From Symbiodinium natans (lineage: Eukaryota; Sar; Dinophyceae; Suessiales; Symbiodiniaceae): 64,000 bases of DNA. The notes under the pieces are model-generated. The model searched no databases, had not been told where the DNA came from, and saw nothing but the letters and a program-made list of their open reading frames with translations. This document shows, one piece after another, positions 50,214 through 62,810 of the stretch. Made by a program: the position numbers and the translations under genes. How positions within the stretch are numbered: the stretch's first letter is position 1; each line of letters begins with the position of its first letter. Location: NCBI GenBank assembly GCA_905221605.1, contig CAJNDS010000077.1, positions 173,278-237,277 of the forward strand, given 5' to 3'.

Positions 50214-51476
50214 ACACGGATTCTCGGACCCTGCTTTGCCCGTTGACTTTGTTCCATTCAGGTGTGAACCCGAGTCTGCTTTCTACGCTCCTGGATGCAT
50301 GGGCATGCTGAGAGGATGTTGACAACGAACAGCATCTTGGGTCAACCCTAAACCCTAACCCTTTGCGGAGGAACTCCCATATTGCATGATGGCGCATGGC
50401 GCCATGTGGCCGCCTTTTTGATGCGAGAAGCAGGGTGGTCAACGGCCATGCCAGTTTGCAGCGTGTGGACAAGTGATGTAGTATCGGGATTCTGGAGCCC
50501 GTGAACTTGCAAATCGATTTTTTGCGTTCAGGGCGTAGAGACCTTAAACCCTAAACCCTAAAAGCATGCACCAGGCAGCTGCATGAGATGCCCTGGGGGA
50601 ACGCACCATCTGCCGCGAGGAAATGGCAAGCCTCGACGTCGCAGATGCCACAACTACACTTGAAAGGGCAGGGTCGGTTCTTTCCCTTTGAATAAGAGAG
50701 GCACAGCAGCTGGAAAGGATTCTTGAGGGCTGTAAGCTGACAGTCAGGCTTCCCCCCCCTGAAGCAAGAAGTCGACCCGAAATTGAAAGTTTGTAGTTGA
50801 GCCGGGAAATAACTTGGGGGGGGGGGGGGGGGGTACATGTTGGGCAGGGTTGACAGCACACTTTGTACGACCCTCAAAGCCGTAAAATGCTGAAACCTCC
50901 CCTAAACCCTGAACCCTGAAAGCCCCTGAGCCCTAGAAGGAGCAACTGGGCTGCGGGACCCGAACGTCACCACAGCGCAGCCGGTGACACGGCACCGTGC
51001 TCTGGGAGTCTGGCACAGAAGGGCTGTAAGGGTTTAGGGTTTAGGGTTGAGGGTTAAGGGTTTACGGTTTGGTATGGGGGCGAGGGGGGAGAGGGTTCGA
51101 TACGTTGCTGTCAGCCTGCTCTTCTCGCAACTTGCGCGAAGAACCCTGTCTTCGCGCCCACAAAACGCAGACCTCCACCATGCCTTGTTCCTGCCGGGTT
51201 ATGGACCTTAGGGTTTTGGTTAGGGGCTACGGGCCGTTCGCGGGTTGCTCTGACTTGCGGTGGAGGCCGCAACAAGTGGAGAGGAGACAGGTTCAGGGCC
51301 CTCAGAAATCCGCACCCCAAGCCACGCAGTTCGGAAACCCTATCCCTGAAAGCCATCAACCCTTACGTTGATTGCAGGCCAAAACATCTGCGCCTCGGCC
51401 CTCCAGGTGGTTGGCCTTTGGAGCATTCGGGGTTTTCATGTCGGAAGGTTCATGGCTACTGTTATGTGAGTAGGGC

Positions 51477-52861
51477 TTAACGTGCCTTATGTCGGGCGAT
51501 AAAACAGACGGCGCATGACTGTGCTTGTAATGAATCAACACAGTTAATGTTTTGTGCCATGAAATTTTCGAGACTCAGCCACCTGAGCCACATTACGCCG
51601 TACTGTTCGGACACCAGCTGTGTGGGAGCTGCAGCCATGTCTGCTGCCACGGAGCCCTCTCTCATCATTTGGAGGTCTGCCGTCGCGCTCACATCTGAGT
51701 TCGAGAAGAGGATGCGGCTGTCGAGGGTGTTCACTCCCTTGGCAGCCTGAAGGAAAAGCCTGCATGCCTTCTGTGCATGCATGAGCTGTCGGGTGGAGAC
51801 ATCAAACGCCATCTGCCACTGACGACGTGTCATAGTGGTGGGGCAACTGAGCGGTGGATCGGCATAGGCCAGAGTCGCAGCTGCTGCTTCGGCTCTTAGG
51901 CCTGCAATTTTGGCGACGATGTCATTCAGACTCTTGCCGCTCGCCAACTCTTCGAAGGTGACAGTGTCAATGGCCTCCTTGAACTCGTCCCAGAAAAAAG
52001 GTGACAAGGCGCATCTTTTGCGAGATGCATTTGTTGACGGTGGCTTCCAAGCCGACAGACAAAGTTAAGGCCTTCCAAGAGACCAGCATGAGCATCAACA
52101 AAACGACGTCCTCGTCTCCACAATCCGGTTTAACATGGTGTCCGGATGGACGCCAAGGTGTAGTAGAAATGCTTCCGCTGCCATCTTTTCCACGAGCATA
52201 CTTTGCCTGTTCGCAGTATTGACTTGTAGGCCCGAAAATTCGCCCCCGCTCCACTGATTGCATCGACGTACCGGGGCGCGCAAATCTGCGTCAACCCGTA
52301 CAACTCGCTGCCCATGTCGTCGAGGGTGTTCAAAACTGCAGGCGAAGTGCTTGCGACATTGTCCTTGAGAAAATTCTTAAACGGTGACCACTTAGCCTGC
52401 ACATTGCCCAGAGCATTGACGATGATCTGAGAGGGTGCTTCGACAGTAGCCCATTTCCATCCCTGAGCACGATGTGCCCAGAGTCAAAGAGACTGATACT
52501 TTCCTCCATGTTTGCCATGCTTTTCGACACATTCACACCCTTGGCAATCATCAAGAACTCGAATTGCACCTTCGCAATCCCAACTTTGCCGCCCTGCAGC
52601 AATCAGTCCTGCCTTCCACTGCACATTCGTGACCGTGACTGCACTCGCCTCAACAACTTGAAGCAATGCAGCGATGGCCACAAGACTCCTGCTGCCCGCC
52701 AACATTAGTAGCACCTGCAAAAGGCACCAGGGAAGACACGAGGGGCACAGAATTGAACTGAAAAAGGCTGCGGCAAAGTAGTGGTGGAGTCGTAGCAGGA
52801 GTTCAAGCTTAAGTTCAACTGCGATTCGGATTCGGGCGACACACCTCGCAAGAACGATCAA
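51477..52861 (-). pseudogene. Frameshifted minus-strand protein gene, unrecognised
   Basis: Read from 52861 down to 51477, protein-like segments succeed one another in different frames: a hydrophobic start with VEASAVTVTNVQWKAGLI; VGIAKVQFEFLMIAKGVNVS; APSQIIVNALGNVQAKWSP and VLNTLDDMGSELYGLTQI; VEKMAAEAFLLHLGVHPD; VLLMLMLVSWKALTLSVGLE; then an open 176-codon tail with WDEFKEAIDTVTFEELASG and RRQWQMAFDVSTRQLMHAQK. At least four frame changes are needed within 1.4 kb and most have no splice signal, so this is probably a dead gene. It is the only sizeable minus-strand coding trace besides the helicase fragment at 8 kb. Family unknown. Confidence 0.6.
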
Positions 52862-55790
52862 ACAAGAATCGAAGCGCTACGCCAAGACAAAGACCTAAAT
52901 CAGCATCTCCTCCGAATTGCATTCATGCTCAGAGCGGCCCAAGTGTGACCGTGTGTCTCTGTCTGTCCGAGAGCTCGGCAACAGGCGCCCGGCTGCTGCA
53001 GATCTAGTCTGGAGAGGCTCCTGCCCAGGTCATGCTGCGACTACCAAAATCTCAGACCCCTTAACCCATTTGGAGGTTTCCGAAATTAGGGGGTACCTTG
53101 CGGGGTTCCCGATTATAAGGGAATCCTACTACTGGGGGTCTATATTATAGGGGTCCCTTATTTTGGCAAACCCCTCATTTTGGGCATCCCAACTCCAAGA
53201 GCCAGGGCGTCGGTTTCCAAACCCCCATAAACCTCATGTAAGAAGTTCTTAAGAACCCATAAGCCTTATTTTGAAAGTTCTTCAAAATTCAAGAAACCTT
53301 CTGCATAAAGTTCTTAAAACCCCATGAACTCCCATTTCCTCGACCCTGCCTCGGCGGGCCACCCCGCAAGCCCCGGAAGGCGGAGCATCCCACTCACGGT
53401 TGCGAACGCCGCCATTAAGGAGGGGGGGGGTGGCACTTGTTGCACTTCTGGCCTGGGATGTCGGGTGCATCTTTCAAGACCTGCATGTAGGAACCGTATA
53501 GAATTTTCGGGTCTGCGATCATGGAGAAGGGTGAAGGGGCTTCTAGGAGTTGTGTAAGGCTTGAGCTACACGGGTCCATGTGGACTTTGAGCCATGCATG
53601 CAGAGATGAAAGGTTCTGGTGGGTTACTAATAACAGGCTGATGCATTTAGGCATACGTGAATAACAAGCAACATGGTAATATGTAAAAGAGGTCTGCAGG
53701 GGCGGGATCGAAGTTGCTTACCCCATGCATGGGTTTCTCAAGATTTGGGCATTGGCGATCGTTCGGGTGTCCACGGGTTCGACGGTCTCGTGATTCTGAG
53801 ACAGCGAAGCATAGAGACATAGACATACTGAGCCAGGCTGGCTAAGCAAAACTTGGAAGGCGCAGCGGTCCTTTTTTGTCACATTGCAAACCCAACTCGT
53901 CGCGGGATTTGTGTATGGGGTTGTTTGCCCACCTTCCGCACAAGCTGATGGCTATGGTCGGGTGCCATATGGCCAGGTCTCTATATGATGGCCCGTTCTT
54001 TGTATCCCAAGCCCCAAAAATTCCTGAATATGATGGGAGAGCGGGCCATCACTCGGAGAACCTTACTTCCATCTTTGGGAAGGAGTGGTTGTATTGCAGT
54101 GTCATCAAGGGAGATTCTTCTGTCTTCTTGTAGGTACCAAAACCCTAAACGCTTCACCCTAAACCCTACACATGTTGCTGCACTTATTCGTAGCTACCCA
54201 TGAACCTGGATTGCCAGTTTCCAATGTCCGGTTCGGGCTTAGAGCTTAGGGCTTAGGGCTTAGGGCTGACAGGTCTTAGGGCTTAAGGCACATAGGGCTT
54301 AGGGCTTATAGGGCTTAGGGCTTAGGGCTTAGGGCGTGCGGTTTAGGCTTTAGGTTTTCGAGTTTAGGGTTTCAGGCATCTCGGCAATGGATTCTAAAGC
54401 ATCTAAGGCACCCGTCATCTCAGTTTTTCGAGAAAAACAGGTCAAGCCGCGGTTGCTGCATCAGTTGTCCAGACTCAGACACGCCTCAACGGCTGCCCGT
54501 CTCCCGATCACCACAGCTCTATCGCCTTTATAGGTAGAAGGTATATAAGGGTAAACTATCGCCTAGAGCACAAATTATATGTGCACATATATATATATAT
54601 GTATAATACGCATACTTTCCACTTGCCCATATTTATGAACATGCGAACTCTCGGAGGGGGGGGGGAACTGTAAATATTCGGGGGAGGGGTTCAAAGCCCT
54701 CAAGCCAAGCAAAAGCCACGATGCGGCCGAGGATGCAACCTTTCAGAATCATGGTGTTGTGAATGGTGACCGGGTTGTTTGGCCTTCAAAGGCGAGCAAC
54801 AATTTCGCAAGTGCAGTCGCGACGACAAAGAGCATGTCACATCTGAGCACATCCCTAACCCCTAAACCCTAAACCCTAAACCCGCCGAGGCGGAGTGAAC
54901 ATTCCCCGAAAACATCTGTGGTTACATGTAGGGTCCAGGGTTAGGGTTTAGGATTTAGGGTTTAGGCCTTAAACAAATCGTTTCCGCAATCGGTATCTGT
55001 ACTCCTCCCCTTCCAGATGGGTAGATATAAGTAGAAAGGAACATGCTGACGTAAACCCTTCACCATTCACCCTGAAGCCCTCAACCCCGAGCTAAAGCCC
55101 TCAAACATCTTAAGCCTTAAGCCTCGTGTATGAACCTTAAACCCTCAAACATTGTGCTTAACCCCCTTTTCCCCGAGAAAAAAAAAGTTCAAACCCTCAA
55201 ACCTCTCAGTTCCCGGCTCCAAAGTCAGCGACTTCTCCAAGCCCTGGGCGGCCTCGGCTTCATGCTTGTAAAGGGGAGTTAAGGGCTTAGGGTTTGGGGT
55301 TTAGGGTTTCGGGTTTAGGTACCGTTTGGGGCCCTTCCAGCGGCTTGGGATCTTTCGAAGCCCGCAGTCCCAAAGACTCCAATGCTTTGTTGCGGAAGCT
55401 TCCTTCAGTCCCGGTGTACTTAAAAGGTTCAACCTTCGATTAGTTTTTATGCCGAAGGGATCCTCCAACGGTTGAGTATAAAGGCCTATAGCACCCCCGC
55501 CGCCTCCCGAATAGCCCTCTTGCAGGGGCCCTGAAACTGAGGCTTGTATAGGGATCCCCAGAACCTTGGGCATTTTTAGGGCTTACTGGTTCATGGGCAG
55601 TTATAAGTAGGGGGATAAGTGCCCTAAGCAAGGTTATAAGAGTAGAGTTACCCTACTTTTAACCCTACTTACAACGAAGATGGCCCTTAACAGCCTCTGA
55701 AAAATATTCCTGAGAAGGATCCCCTTAAACCCCCAAAAAGGGAGAATATAACATGTCCCAAGGCCTACCGAGATAACTACCCCCGCTTAG
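52862..55790. other. Gene-poor spacer with GGGCTTA-type motifs
   Basis: Includes a variant array of TTAGGGC units at 54236-54340, an AT tract at 54586-54602, short CCCTAAA at 54850-54885 and TTTAGGG at 54940-54965 and 55285-55320. Repeated phrases GTTCTTAAGAACCC and AAGTTCTTAAAACCC occur near 53240-53320. No gene assigned. Confidence 0.5.
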
Positions 55791-55855
55791 GGTGTAGGGT
55801 TTAGGGTTTAGGGTTTAGGGTTTAGGGTTTAGGGCTTCGGGTTTAGGATTTAGGG
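55791..55855. repeat. Interstitial (TTTAGGG)n array
   Basis: About seven TTTAGGG units ending in TTCGGG/TTTAGGA variants. Shorter arrays follow at 55950-55990 (TTTAGGG) and 56140-56200 (CCCTAAA). Confidence 0.95.
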
Positions 55856-56274
55856 CCGTAAACCTGAAGATTGCTGATGTTGCGAGGTTTGGCAATGCGC
55901 AGGGGGCCTGCTGGAAGGCGCCAGCCACCATCCACACCTCAATAAGCGGGAGCGTTTAGGGTTTAGGGTTTGGGGTTTAGGGTTTAGGGATTTCCGGCTT
56001 GAGAGGTTCGAGGTGGCCAAAGACAGAACTAAGTCGGACTCTCCTGTGTCTGTTCTGGCGCCCCGCCACTCTTGCGGTTTCTGCCGCAGCTTTACTGCAG
56101 GCCGGGTTGAGGGGTTGTAATGCTCTTTCCCCTCCCCTCTCTAAACCCTAAACCCTAAACCCTAAACCCAAAACCCTACACCCTAAACCCTAAACCCCAA
56201 ACCCCTATTTGGGCCCCCCTTGAGGGTTCGTGAGCCCATAGCAAGCCCTGGAGTTGATGCACCTTGGCTTGGCC

Positions 56275-56420
56275 TACAGGGTTTTAAGGGCTTTAAGGGC
56301 TTTAAGGTTTTTTTTGTTGCTTTTGAGTTTTTAAGGAGGGCTTTAAGGGCTTTAAGGTTTTCTTGTTTTGAGTTGTTGGAGGGTTTGAAGGGCATTTAAG
56401 TTTTTTTTTTGCTGGAGTTT
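56275..56420. repeat. GGGCTTTAAGGGCTTTAAGG repeat
   Basis: Repeats of GGGCTTTAAGG with T-rich links. This looks like a telomere-type motif derivative; not coding. Confidence 0.7.
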
Positions 56421-56774
56421 TGCGAGGGTTTCGGCTTTCTTTATAGAGTTAGGTTCCTCCAACCCTGGCTGTCGGATAAAGGTCTACTTTTGCTCGTGAG
56501 CCTTCTGTTGGTTCTCTTTTCCCACATGGCTTAGCGGCTGATTACCTTAGCCCAAAGAGGTTTATCTTGTATATAGTAGGATTCTATATAACCAAAAATG
56601 TTAAAGGTTACCCAGTCCCTAAGAGTGCAAATGTGGGATTTTGCGTATGAGTTTTGTGGCTTGGTGGCGGTCATCCACGAGCCAGTCAGTCTTAAGTTCA
56701 GCCCTAAGGCCTGAACCCCAAGTGCTACAGAAACCTTCGGGCAACAGCAAAGTCAAGTAGTCAAAGCTAGGGAG

Positions 56775-56776
<2 letters not shown>

Positions 56777-56839
<63 letters not shown>
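56777..56839. repeat. Poly(G) tract, ~63 G
   Basis: A homopolymer of about 63 G with a few TTTAGGG-like bases after it. True length is likely uncertain because such runs are hard to sequence. Confidence 0.98.
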
Positions 56840-56840
<1 letters not shown>

Positions 56841-57049
56841 AAGGGGGTAGGGTGTAGGGCGTATGGTTAGGGTTTAGGGGACTCAGGCAAAAGGTAGTAC
56901 AGCTGAACAACCAAGGGAGAGTTAGACTCAGCATCTGGCGACAGCCAGGTTCGACCACAGCACCGGGTTGTCTGGATCGTACTCCAGGCCTGTCCAAGTC
57001 GCACCCTACACGTCAGGAATCCGAGGGGTTCTTCCTGTGAGGGAATTAG

Positions 57050-57105
57050 GGTCCTATATATATATATGTGTATATATAATATAATATATATATATATATA
57101 TATCT
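57050..57105. repeat. AT-rich tract
   Basis: Alternating TA with short breaks (TATATATATGTGTATATA). Confidence 0.9.
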
Positions 57106-57229
57106 ACCCTTTAAGGGATTATTTGGGGGTGCTCTTATCATCCCTTTAAAGAAGACTCTAGGTAGGAGACCAGTGAGACCCCCGAGCCAAATCAACTCTT
57201 CATCATTGCACGTTGCTGCACAACCAGGA

Positions 57230-57680
57230 TGGGATAGTAGGCCTTAGAATCCCCAGAATCAACCCTGCAAAGGGCCATTTTTTTTTAAGGGGTTATTAGG
57301 CCTTCGAATCCCCATAATCAACCCTGTAAAGGGCCTTTTTAAGGGGTTGTTAGGCCTTAGAATTTCCATAATCAACCCTGTAAAGGGCCTTTTTAATGGG
57401 TTACTAGGCCTTCTAATAATCCCCATAATCAACCCTGTACTTGGTCTTTTTAAAGGGGGTTATAGGGTATAAATAAAGGGGCCTTTCTTAAGGGGTTATA
57501 GGGTATAAATAGAAAGCCTTTTTTAAGGGGTTATAGGGTATAAATAAAGGGGCCTTTCTTAAGGAGTTATAGGGTATAAATAGAAAGCCTTTTTTTTAAG
57601 GGGTTATAGGGTATAAATAAAGGGGCCTTTTTTAAGGAGTTATAGGGTATAAATAGAAAGCCTTTTTTTAAGGGGTTGCA
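57230..57680. repeat. Two adjoining tandem arrays sharing AAGGGGTTATAGG
   Basis: First array (57230-57450): four ~60-bp units of TAGGCCTTAGAATCCCCATA, AATCAACCCTGTAAAGGGCC and TTTTTAAGGGGTT. Second (57450-57680): about seven ~35-bp units of GGGGTTATAGGGTATAAATA followed by AAAGGGGCCTTT or GAAAGCCTTTTT, alternating in type. The shared AAGGGGTTA link suggests one array grew out of the other. Confidence 0.9.
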
Positions 57681-57805
57681 GGGTAGAAGAGCCCGTCCTG
57701 GGGCAGTTTCTAGGCCCACCTCGTGCAAAGACTTCTTGGGCTTCCTGCAGCTGATTGAGCTGCGCGTAGGCGTAGCCTGGTCTGGACTTACTTGAACGTT
57801 CAATT

Positions 57806-57890
57806 AGGGTTTAGGGTCCCTTTAGGGTTTAGGGTTTAGGGTTTAGGGTATATTTTAGGGTTTGGGGTTTAGGGTTTAGGGTTTGGGTGG
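57806..57890. repeat. Interstitial (TTTAGGG)n array
   Basis: Two short runs of TTTAGGG separated by a TATTTTAGGG variant. A similar array lies at 58931-58989. Confidence 0.95.
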
Positions 57891-59500
57891 GGTTAGAAGT
57901 ACCCTGAAGAAGGTGGTAACCAGGGCTACCCTACTTAGAACCCTATACTTATAAGTACCCATGAACCTCCAAGTAACAAACAATTGCTGTGAACTCCACA
58001 GCTAAGGATGTTCCAACTTTTTAGAGTTTACTGTGTGAGAGCCCCTTACAGGAAGCTCGGGTGCTCCGTAAACTCCTGAGGCGGACTATCAAGGAGCGCA
58101 ATAGATTGGGCATTTCCAAAAAAGAGGGGAAGTACCTCCCCAAACCAGCGTGACCTTTGTTCTAGGAGCCCGTACGAACATGGTGTTCCTTTGTTTTGCG
58201 AACCCAATTCTGCTGGTAGGGTTGGTTGATGAGGTAGCGCTGTCTGCTACGAGTGCGATTTTGAGCTGCTTCACTGCCGTATGAGCCTCCACTCTTAAGG
58301 TTTGGGGTTTAGGGTTTCCGGAGTACGGTCAAGGATCTGAGGTCCGATCGGCACTTCTTCACATGTCATGACGATGATGTTCTAGCTGAAGTGACATGAT
58401 CTGGCAGCTCAGCAAGTCTGCCTAAGCAGCCACGAAGCACCAAAACCACCCCAAATTACAAATACACATAGCCCGAAATAACCCTCAGCATATCTATACA
58501 TAGAAATGACCTGTTAAGACCCCTCCTTGACTTTTCCCCACTTTCAGGTCAAAGGCCTTTTAACCCAAAACGCCCAAGTTGCTGGAAATTCCAAATTTTC
58601 CGAAGATTTGCTTTCTCCTACAGGTCAAGGCTGGGGGCGGCACCCAGCGCATTTTGCCCATGTGGCACCGCCGCGTTCCTTCCAGCGCCGTCGGTATTAT
58701 TGGAGAGTTTGTAGACAGAAGGGGATCAGAAGAGAGTGAATCTCCTCGTTCCACTTGCATCGCAGGGTCTCAGAGCTGTGGAGAACACGCTTTTCTCTGT
58801 GGAAAGGTGCTGCTGCTTCTACGAATCGACATCTGCTTAAAAACATAAAGGCAAAGAAAGCAGGTCTCAGGAAGCTCCTGGACAGGCCATACTCCAACGG
58901 CTGGATAGCCTGATTGCAGCGACAAGCTGCGGTTTAGGGTTTAGGGTTTAGGGCTTAGGGCTTAGGGCTTAGGGTTTAGGGTTTAGGGTCTAGGGCGAGC
59001 AGAAGGGACTTGACCCCTGGGGCCACACGGGCATGCCTCAATCTCTCAGACCCCACAAAACAACCAATTGCCTCGTCAAACTTGCCCAAGGCCACAAGTG
59101 TGAAGCCGTAGTCCACATACAGCATCCAGAGGTTGAACCTCGGCTGACTCCTGATCCCCTCCTAAAACGTCTAACTTTTAGGCTCCTTATTGTAGTTTCT
59201 TCAACAAACCCAAAAGGCTAAAGTCCTGAGAGCCATCCAGAGGTTGAACCTTGACACAAACTGCCCCAGTATCATCTAGTTCATGGTTGGGAGAAGAATT
59301 TTAGATGTTTACTCCTTATGTGCCATGGACCTTTCGGTATAATGTGAGGTCTTGTCCTTCTTTCCCTATTAAAACCATTGAATGCTTTATGCCTGAAGCA
59401 TGTCAGAGTTGGGTTTATGACTTAGCAAACTCACTCATCCTTGGAAACAAGTCGGAGGGGGCCTTTCTGTTTTTCAAGAAAAATGAAACAACTATGAAGT
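57891..59500. other. Spacer, no gene assigned
   Basis: Unique sequence apart from the TTTAGGG array at 58931-58989. A hydrophobic + strand stretch near 58178-58275 (MVFLCFANPILLVGLVDEVA) and a 65-codon frame at 59305 look mildly protein-like but have no family or splice support. CATCCAGAGGTTGAACCT is repeated at about 59125 and 59233. Confidence 0.45.
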
Positions 59501-62500
59501 AACACAATAGCGAGTCACCCCCCTCCTCTTGGCCTCTCGTCGCTTTCTCACAAGTCCAAGTTTTGGAAAGAACCGCCGGAAAGATGAAAAGAATAGGAAG
59601 GTAGAGATAAGAGAAGGGTGTTCCGCCCCCCTCTCCAAAACCTTCTTCATTGCTCTCCTCTCTTCGTCTCTTCTCTTTGCTTCTTCTTTTCTGACAACAG
59701 TGGGAAAGGGAAGGAATGAAAGAGCAGAAGGAAGGCAGGCACAAATGGGCCTCCTTTTGTGCGCCCGTCCTCCTTGCCTTTTTGTCTGCCTCGATGTGGC
59801 AAAGGTGAGCAAGGGAGGGGGGGAACGACAAGCTCTCCGTGCCCCTTGTCTTGTCGTGTTTTCCCAGAGTGTTGCGGGAAGACTGCGGGGGCCTTTTTTC
59901 CCGCCTCTCCTTTCCTTTCCTTGCCTTTCCTGCGCTCTCATAGAAAAAAGGAAGAAGAAGGATAAAAGACAAAGCAGAAACAAAAAGGGGGTCATGCCCC
60001 CGCCTATGGGCCTATGTCTACTTTCTCCTCTCTTGCTTTCTGCTCTTCAGTTTCTGGACTCTGATACGTAAGAAATGTCTGCGACAGGGGGTGGCAGGGG
60101 GAGCTTTCCTTTCCCAGTCTTTCTTCCCTGTCTCCTTATCAATGAGAAAACGCATGAGGGGGAGGAAGGAGAAGTGGAGAGTGAGAGCGAGGGACAAGGA
60201 GATGGAGAGAGGAAGAAAGAGAAGGAGAGAATGAGAGTGAAAGAGAAAGGAAAGATAGAGAGAGAGAGAGAGAGGGTGTAGGTAGATAGATAGATAATAA
60301 AGAGGAAAGGCGAGCAACCGCAAGGCGTGGCAACTTTCTGTTGTTTTCCTTTCCACTTCAGTCTGTTCTTCCTCGCCATTTCTTCCTATATATCTCATTC
60401 GCGAGAAAAGGAGGAGAGAAGAGGAAGAAGAAAAGAGGACAGCAAGGAAGAGGGCAGATGGAGTGACAAGTTATCTGGTCCCTCTTCATACCTTATCATC
60501 TGCGAACATTACTCCTCTGTTCTCTTCTGTCTCCTGTTCTTTTGAAGTAAAGGTTCCCTTGTCTTGTCATGTTTTCCCAGAGTATTGCGGGAAGACTGCG
60601 GGGGCATTTTTTCCCGCCTCTCCTTTCCTTTCCTTTCCTGCGCTCTCATAGAAAAAGGAAGAAGAAGGATAAAAGACAAAGCAGAAACAAAAAAGAGGTG
60701 ATGCCCCCGCCTATGGGCCTATGTCTACTTTCTCCTCTCTTGCTTTCTGCTCTTCAGTTTCTGGACTCTGATACGTAAGAAATGTCTGCGACAGGGGGTG
60801 GCAGGGGGAGCGTTCCTTTCCCAGTCTTTCTTCCCTGTCTCCTTATCAATGAGAAAACGCATGAGGGGGAGGAAGGAGAAGTGGAGAGTGAGAGCGAGGG
60901 ACAGGGAGAGGGAGAGAAGAAGAAAGAGAGTGAGAGAATGAAAGTGAAAGAGGGAGGAACGATAGGAAGGGAGACATAAGGGAAGGAGAGGGTTCCGCCC
61001 CCTTCTCCAAATCTTTCTTCGTTCCTCTCCTCTCTTCGTCTCTTCTCTTAGCTGCTTCTTTTCTGACAACAGTGGGAAAGGAAGGAATGAAAGAGCAGAA
61101 GGAAGACAGGCACAAATGGGCCTCCTTTTGTGCGCCCGTCCTCCTTGCCTTTTTGTCTGCCTCGATGTGGCAAAGCTGAGCAAGGGAAGGGGGAACGACA
61201 AGCTCTCCGTTTTCTTGTCTTGTCGTGAATCCCCGGAGAGTTGCGGGAAGACTGCGGGGGCCTTTTTGAAGGATAAAACACAAAGCAGAAACAAAAAAGA
61301 GGTCATGCCCCCGCCTATGGGCCTATGTCTACTTTCTCCTCTCTTGCTTTCTGCTCTTCAGTTTCTGGACTCTGATACGTAAGAAATGTCTGCGACGGGG
61401 GGTGGCAGGGGGAGCGTTCCTTTCCCAGTCTTTCTTCCCTGTCTCCTTATCAAAGAAGAGAGAGAATGAGAGAATGAAAGTGAAAGAGGGAGGAACGATA
61501 GGAAGGGAGAGATAAGGGAAGGAGGGGGTTCCGCCCCCTTCTCCAAATCCTTCTTCGTTCCTCTCCTCTCTTCGTCTCTTCTCTTAGCTGCTTCTTTTCT
61601 GACAACAGTGGGAAAGGAAGGAATGAAAGAGCAGAAGGAAGACAGGCACAAATGGGCCTCCTTTTGTGCGCCCGTCCTCCTTGCCTTTTTGTCTGCCTCG
61701 ATGTGGCAAAGCTGAGCAAGGGAAGGGGGGAACGACAAGCTCTCCGTTTTCTTGTCTTGTCGTGAATTCCCGGAGAGTTGCGGGAAGACTGCGGGGGCCT
61801 TTTTTCCGCTTCTCCTTTCCTGTTCTTTCCTGCAGTCTCATAGAAAAAGGAAGAAGAAGAAGGATAAAAGACAAAGCAGAAACAAAAAAGAGGTCATGCC
61901 CCCGCCTATGGGCCTATGTCTACTTTCTCCTCTCTTGCTTTCTGCTCTTCAGTTTCTGGACTCTGATACGTAAGAAATGTCTGCGACGGGGGGTGGCAGG
62001 GGGAGCGTTCCTTTCCCAGTCTTTCTTCCCTGTCTCCTTATCAATGAGAAAACGCATGAGGGGGAGGAAGGAGAAGTGGAGAGTGAGAGCGAGGGACAGG
62101 GAGAGGGAGAGAAGAAGATAGAGAATGAGAGAATGAAAGTGAAAGAGGGAGGAACGATAGGAAGGGAGAGATAAGGGAAGGAGAGGGTTCCGCCCCCTTT
62201 TCCAAATCTTTCTTCGTTCCTCTCCTCTCTTCGTCTCTTCTCTTTGCTGCTTCTTTTCTGACAACAGTGGGAAAGGAAGGAATTAAAGAGCAGAAGGAAG
62301 ACAGGCACAAATGGGCCTCCTTTTGTGCGCCCGTCCTCCTTGCCTTTTTGTCTGCCTCGATGTGGCAAAGCTGAGCAAGGGAGGGGGGGAACGACAAGCT
62401 CTCCGTTTTCTTGTCTTGTCGTGTATTCCCGGAGAGTTGCGGGAAGACTGCGGGGGCCTTGTTTCCCGCTTCTCCTTTCCTGTTCTTTCCTGCGCTCTCA

Positions 62501-62810
62501 TAGAAAAAGGAAGAAGAAGGATAAAAGACAAAGCAGAAACAAAAAAGAGGTCATGCCCCCGCCTATGGGCCTATGTCTACTTTCTCCTCTCTTGCTTTCT
62601 GCTCTTCAATTTCTGGACTCTGACACGTAAGAAATGTCAGCGACAGGGGGTGGCAGGGGGGGGGCGTTCCTTTCCCAATCTTTCTTCCCTGTCTCCTTAT
62701 CAATGAGAAAATGCATGAGGGGGAGGAAGGAGAAGTGGAGAGTGAGAGTGAGGGACAAGGAGAGGGAGAGAGGAAGAAAGAGAATGAGAGATTGAGAATG
62801 GAATTTCTAT
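59500..62810. repeat. Tandem array of ~0.6-0.7-kb polypurine/polypyrimidine units
   Basis: GAAATGTCTGCGAC(A/G)GGGGGTGG (or GTCAGCGAC) occurs at about 60073, 60779, 61383, 61975 and 62633, spacing roughly 706, 604, 592 and 658 bases. Each unit carries a CATGCCCCCGCCTATGGGCC block, TCTGGACTCTGATACGTAAG, an AG-rich segment, a CT-rich segment and GTTGCGGGAAGACTGCGGGG. Units differ by internal deletions. Long frames on both strands are repeat-borne and shared between units, with no recognisable protein. Confidence 0.95.

Noticed and set aside
58089-58292. Minus-strand 67-codon frame or overlapping hydrophobic + strand frame
   Set aside because: Both strands look mildly protein-like, but neither has a start or splice context or a recognised family; left as spacer.
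46635-58989. A true chromosome end
   Set aside because: The telomere-type arrays are short, occur in both orientations, are scattered throughout and are flanked by unique sequence on both sides, so they are interstitial.
59415-62531. Multiple 100-190-codon minus-strand frames rich in Ser/Leu/Arg/Lys
   Set aside because: The same frames recur in each unit of the tandem array and reflect polypurine/polypyrimidine composition; no domain or splice context.
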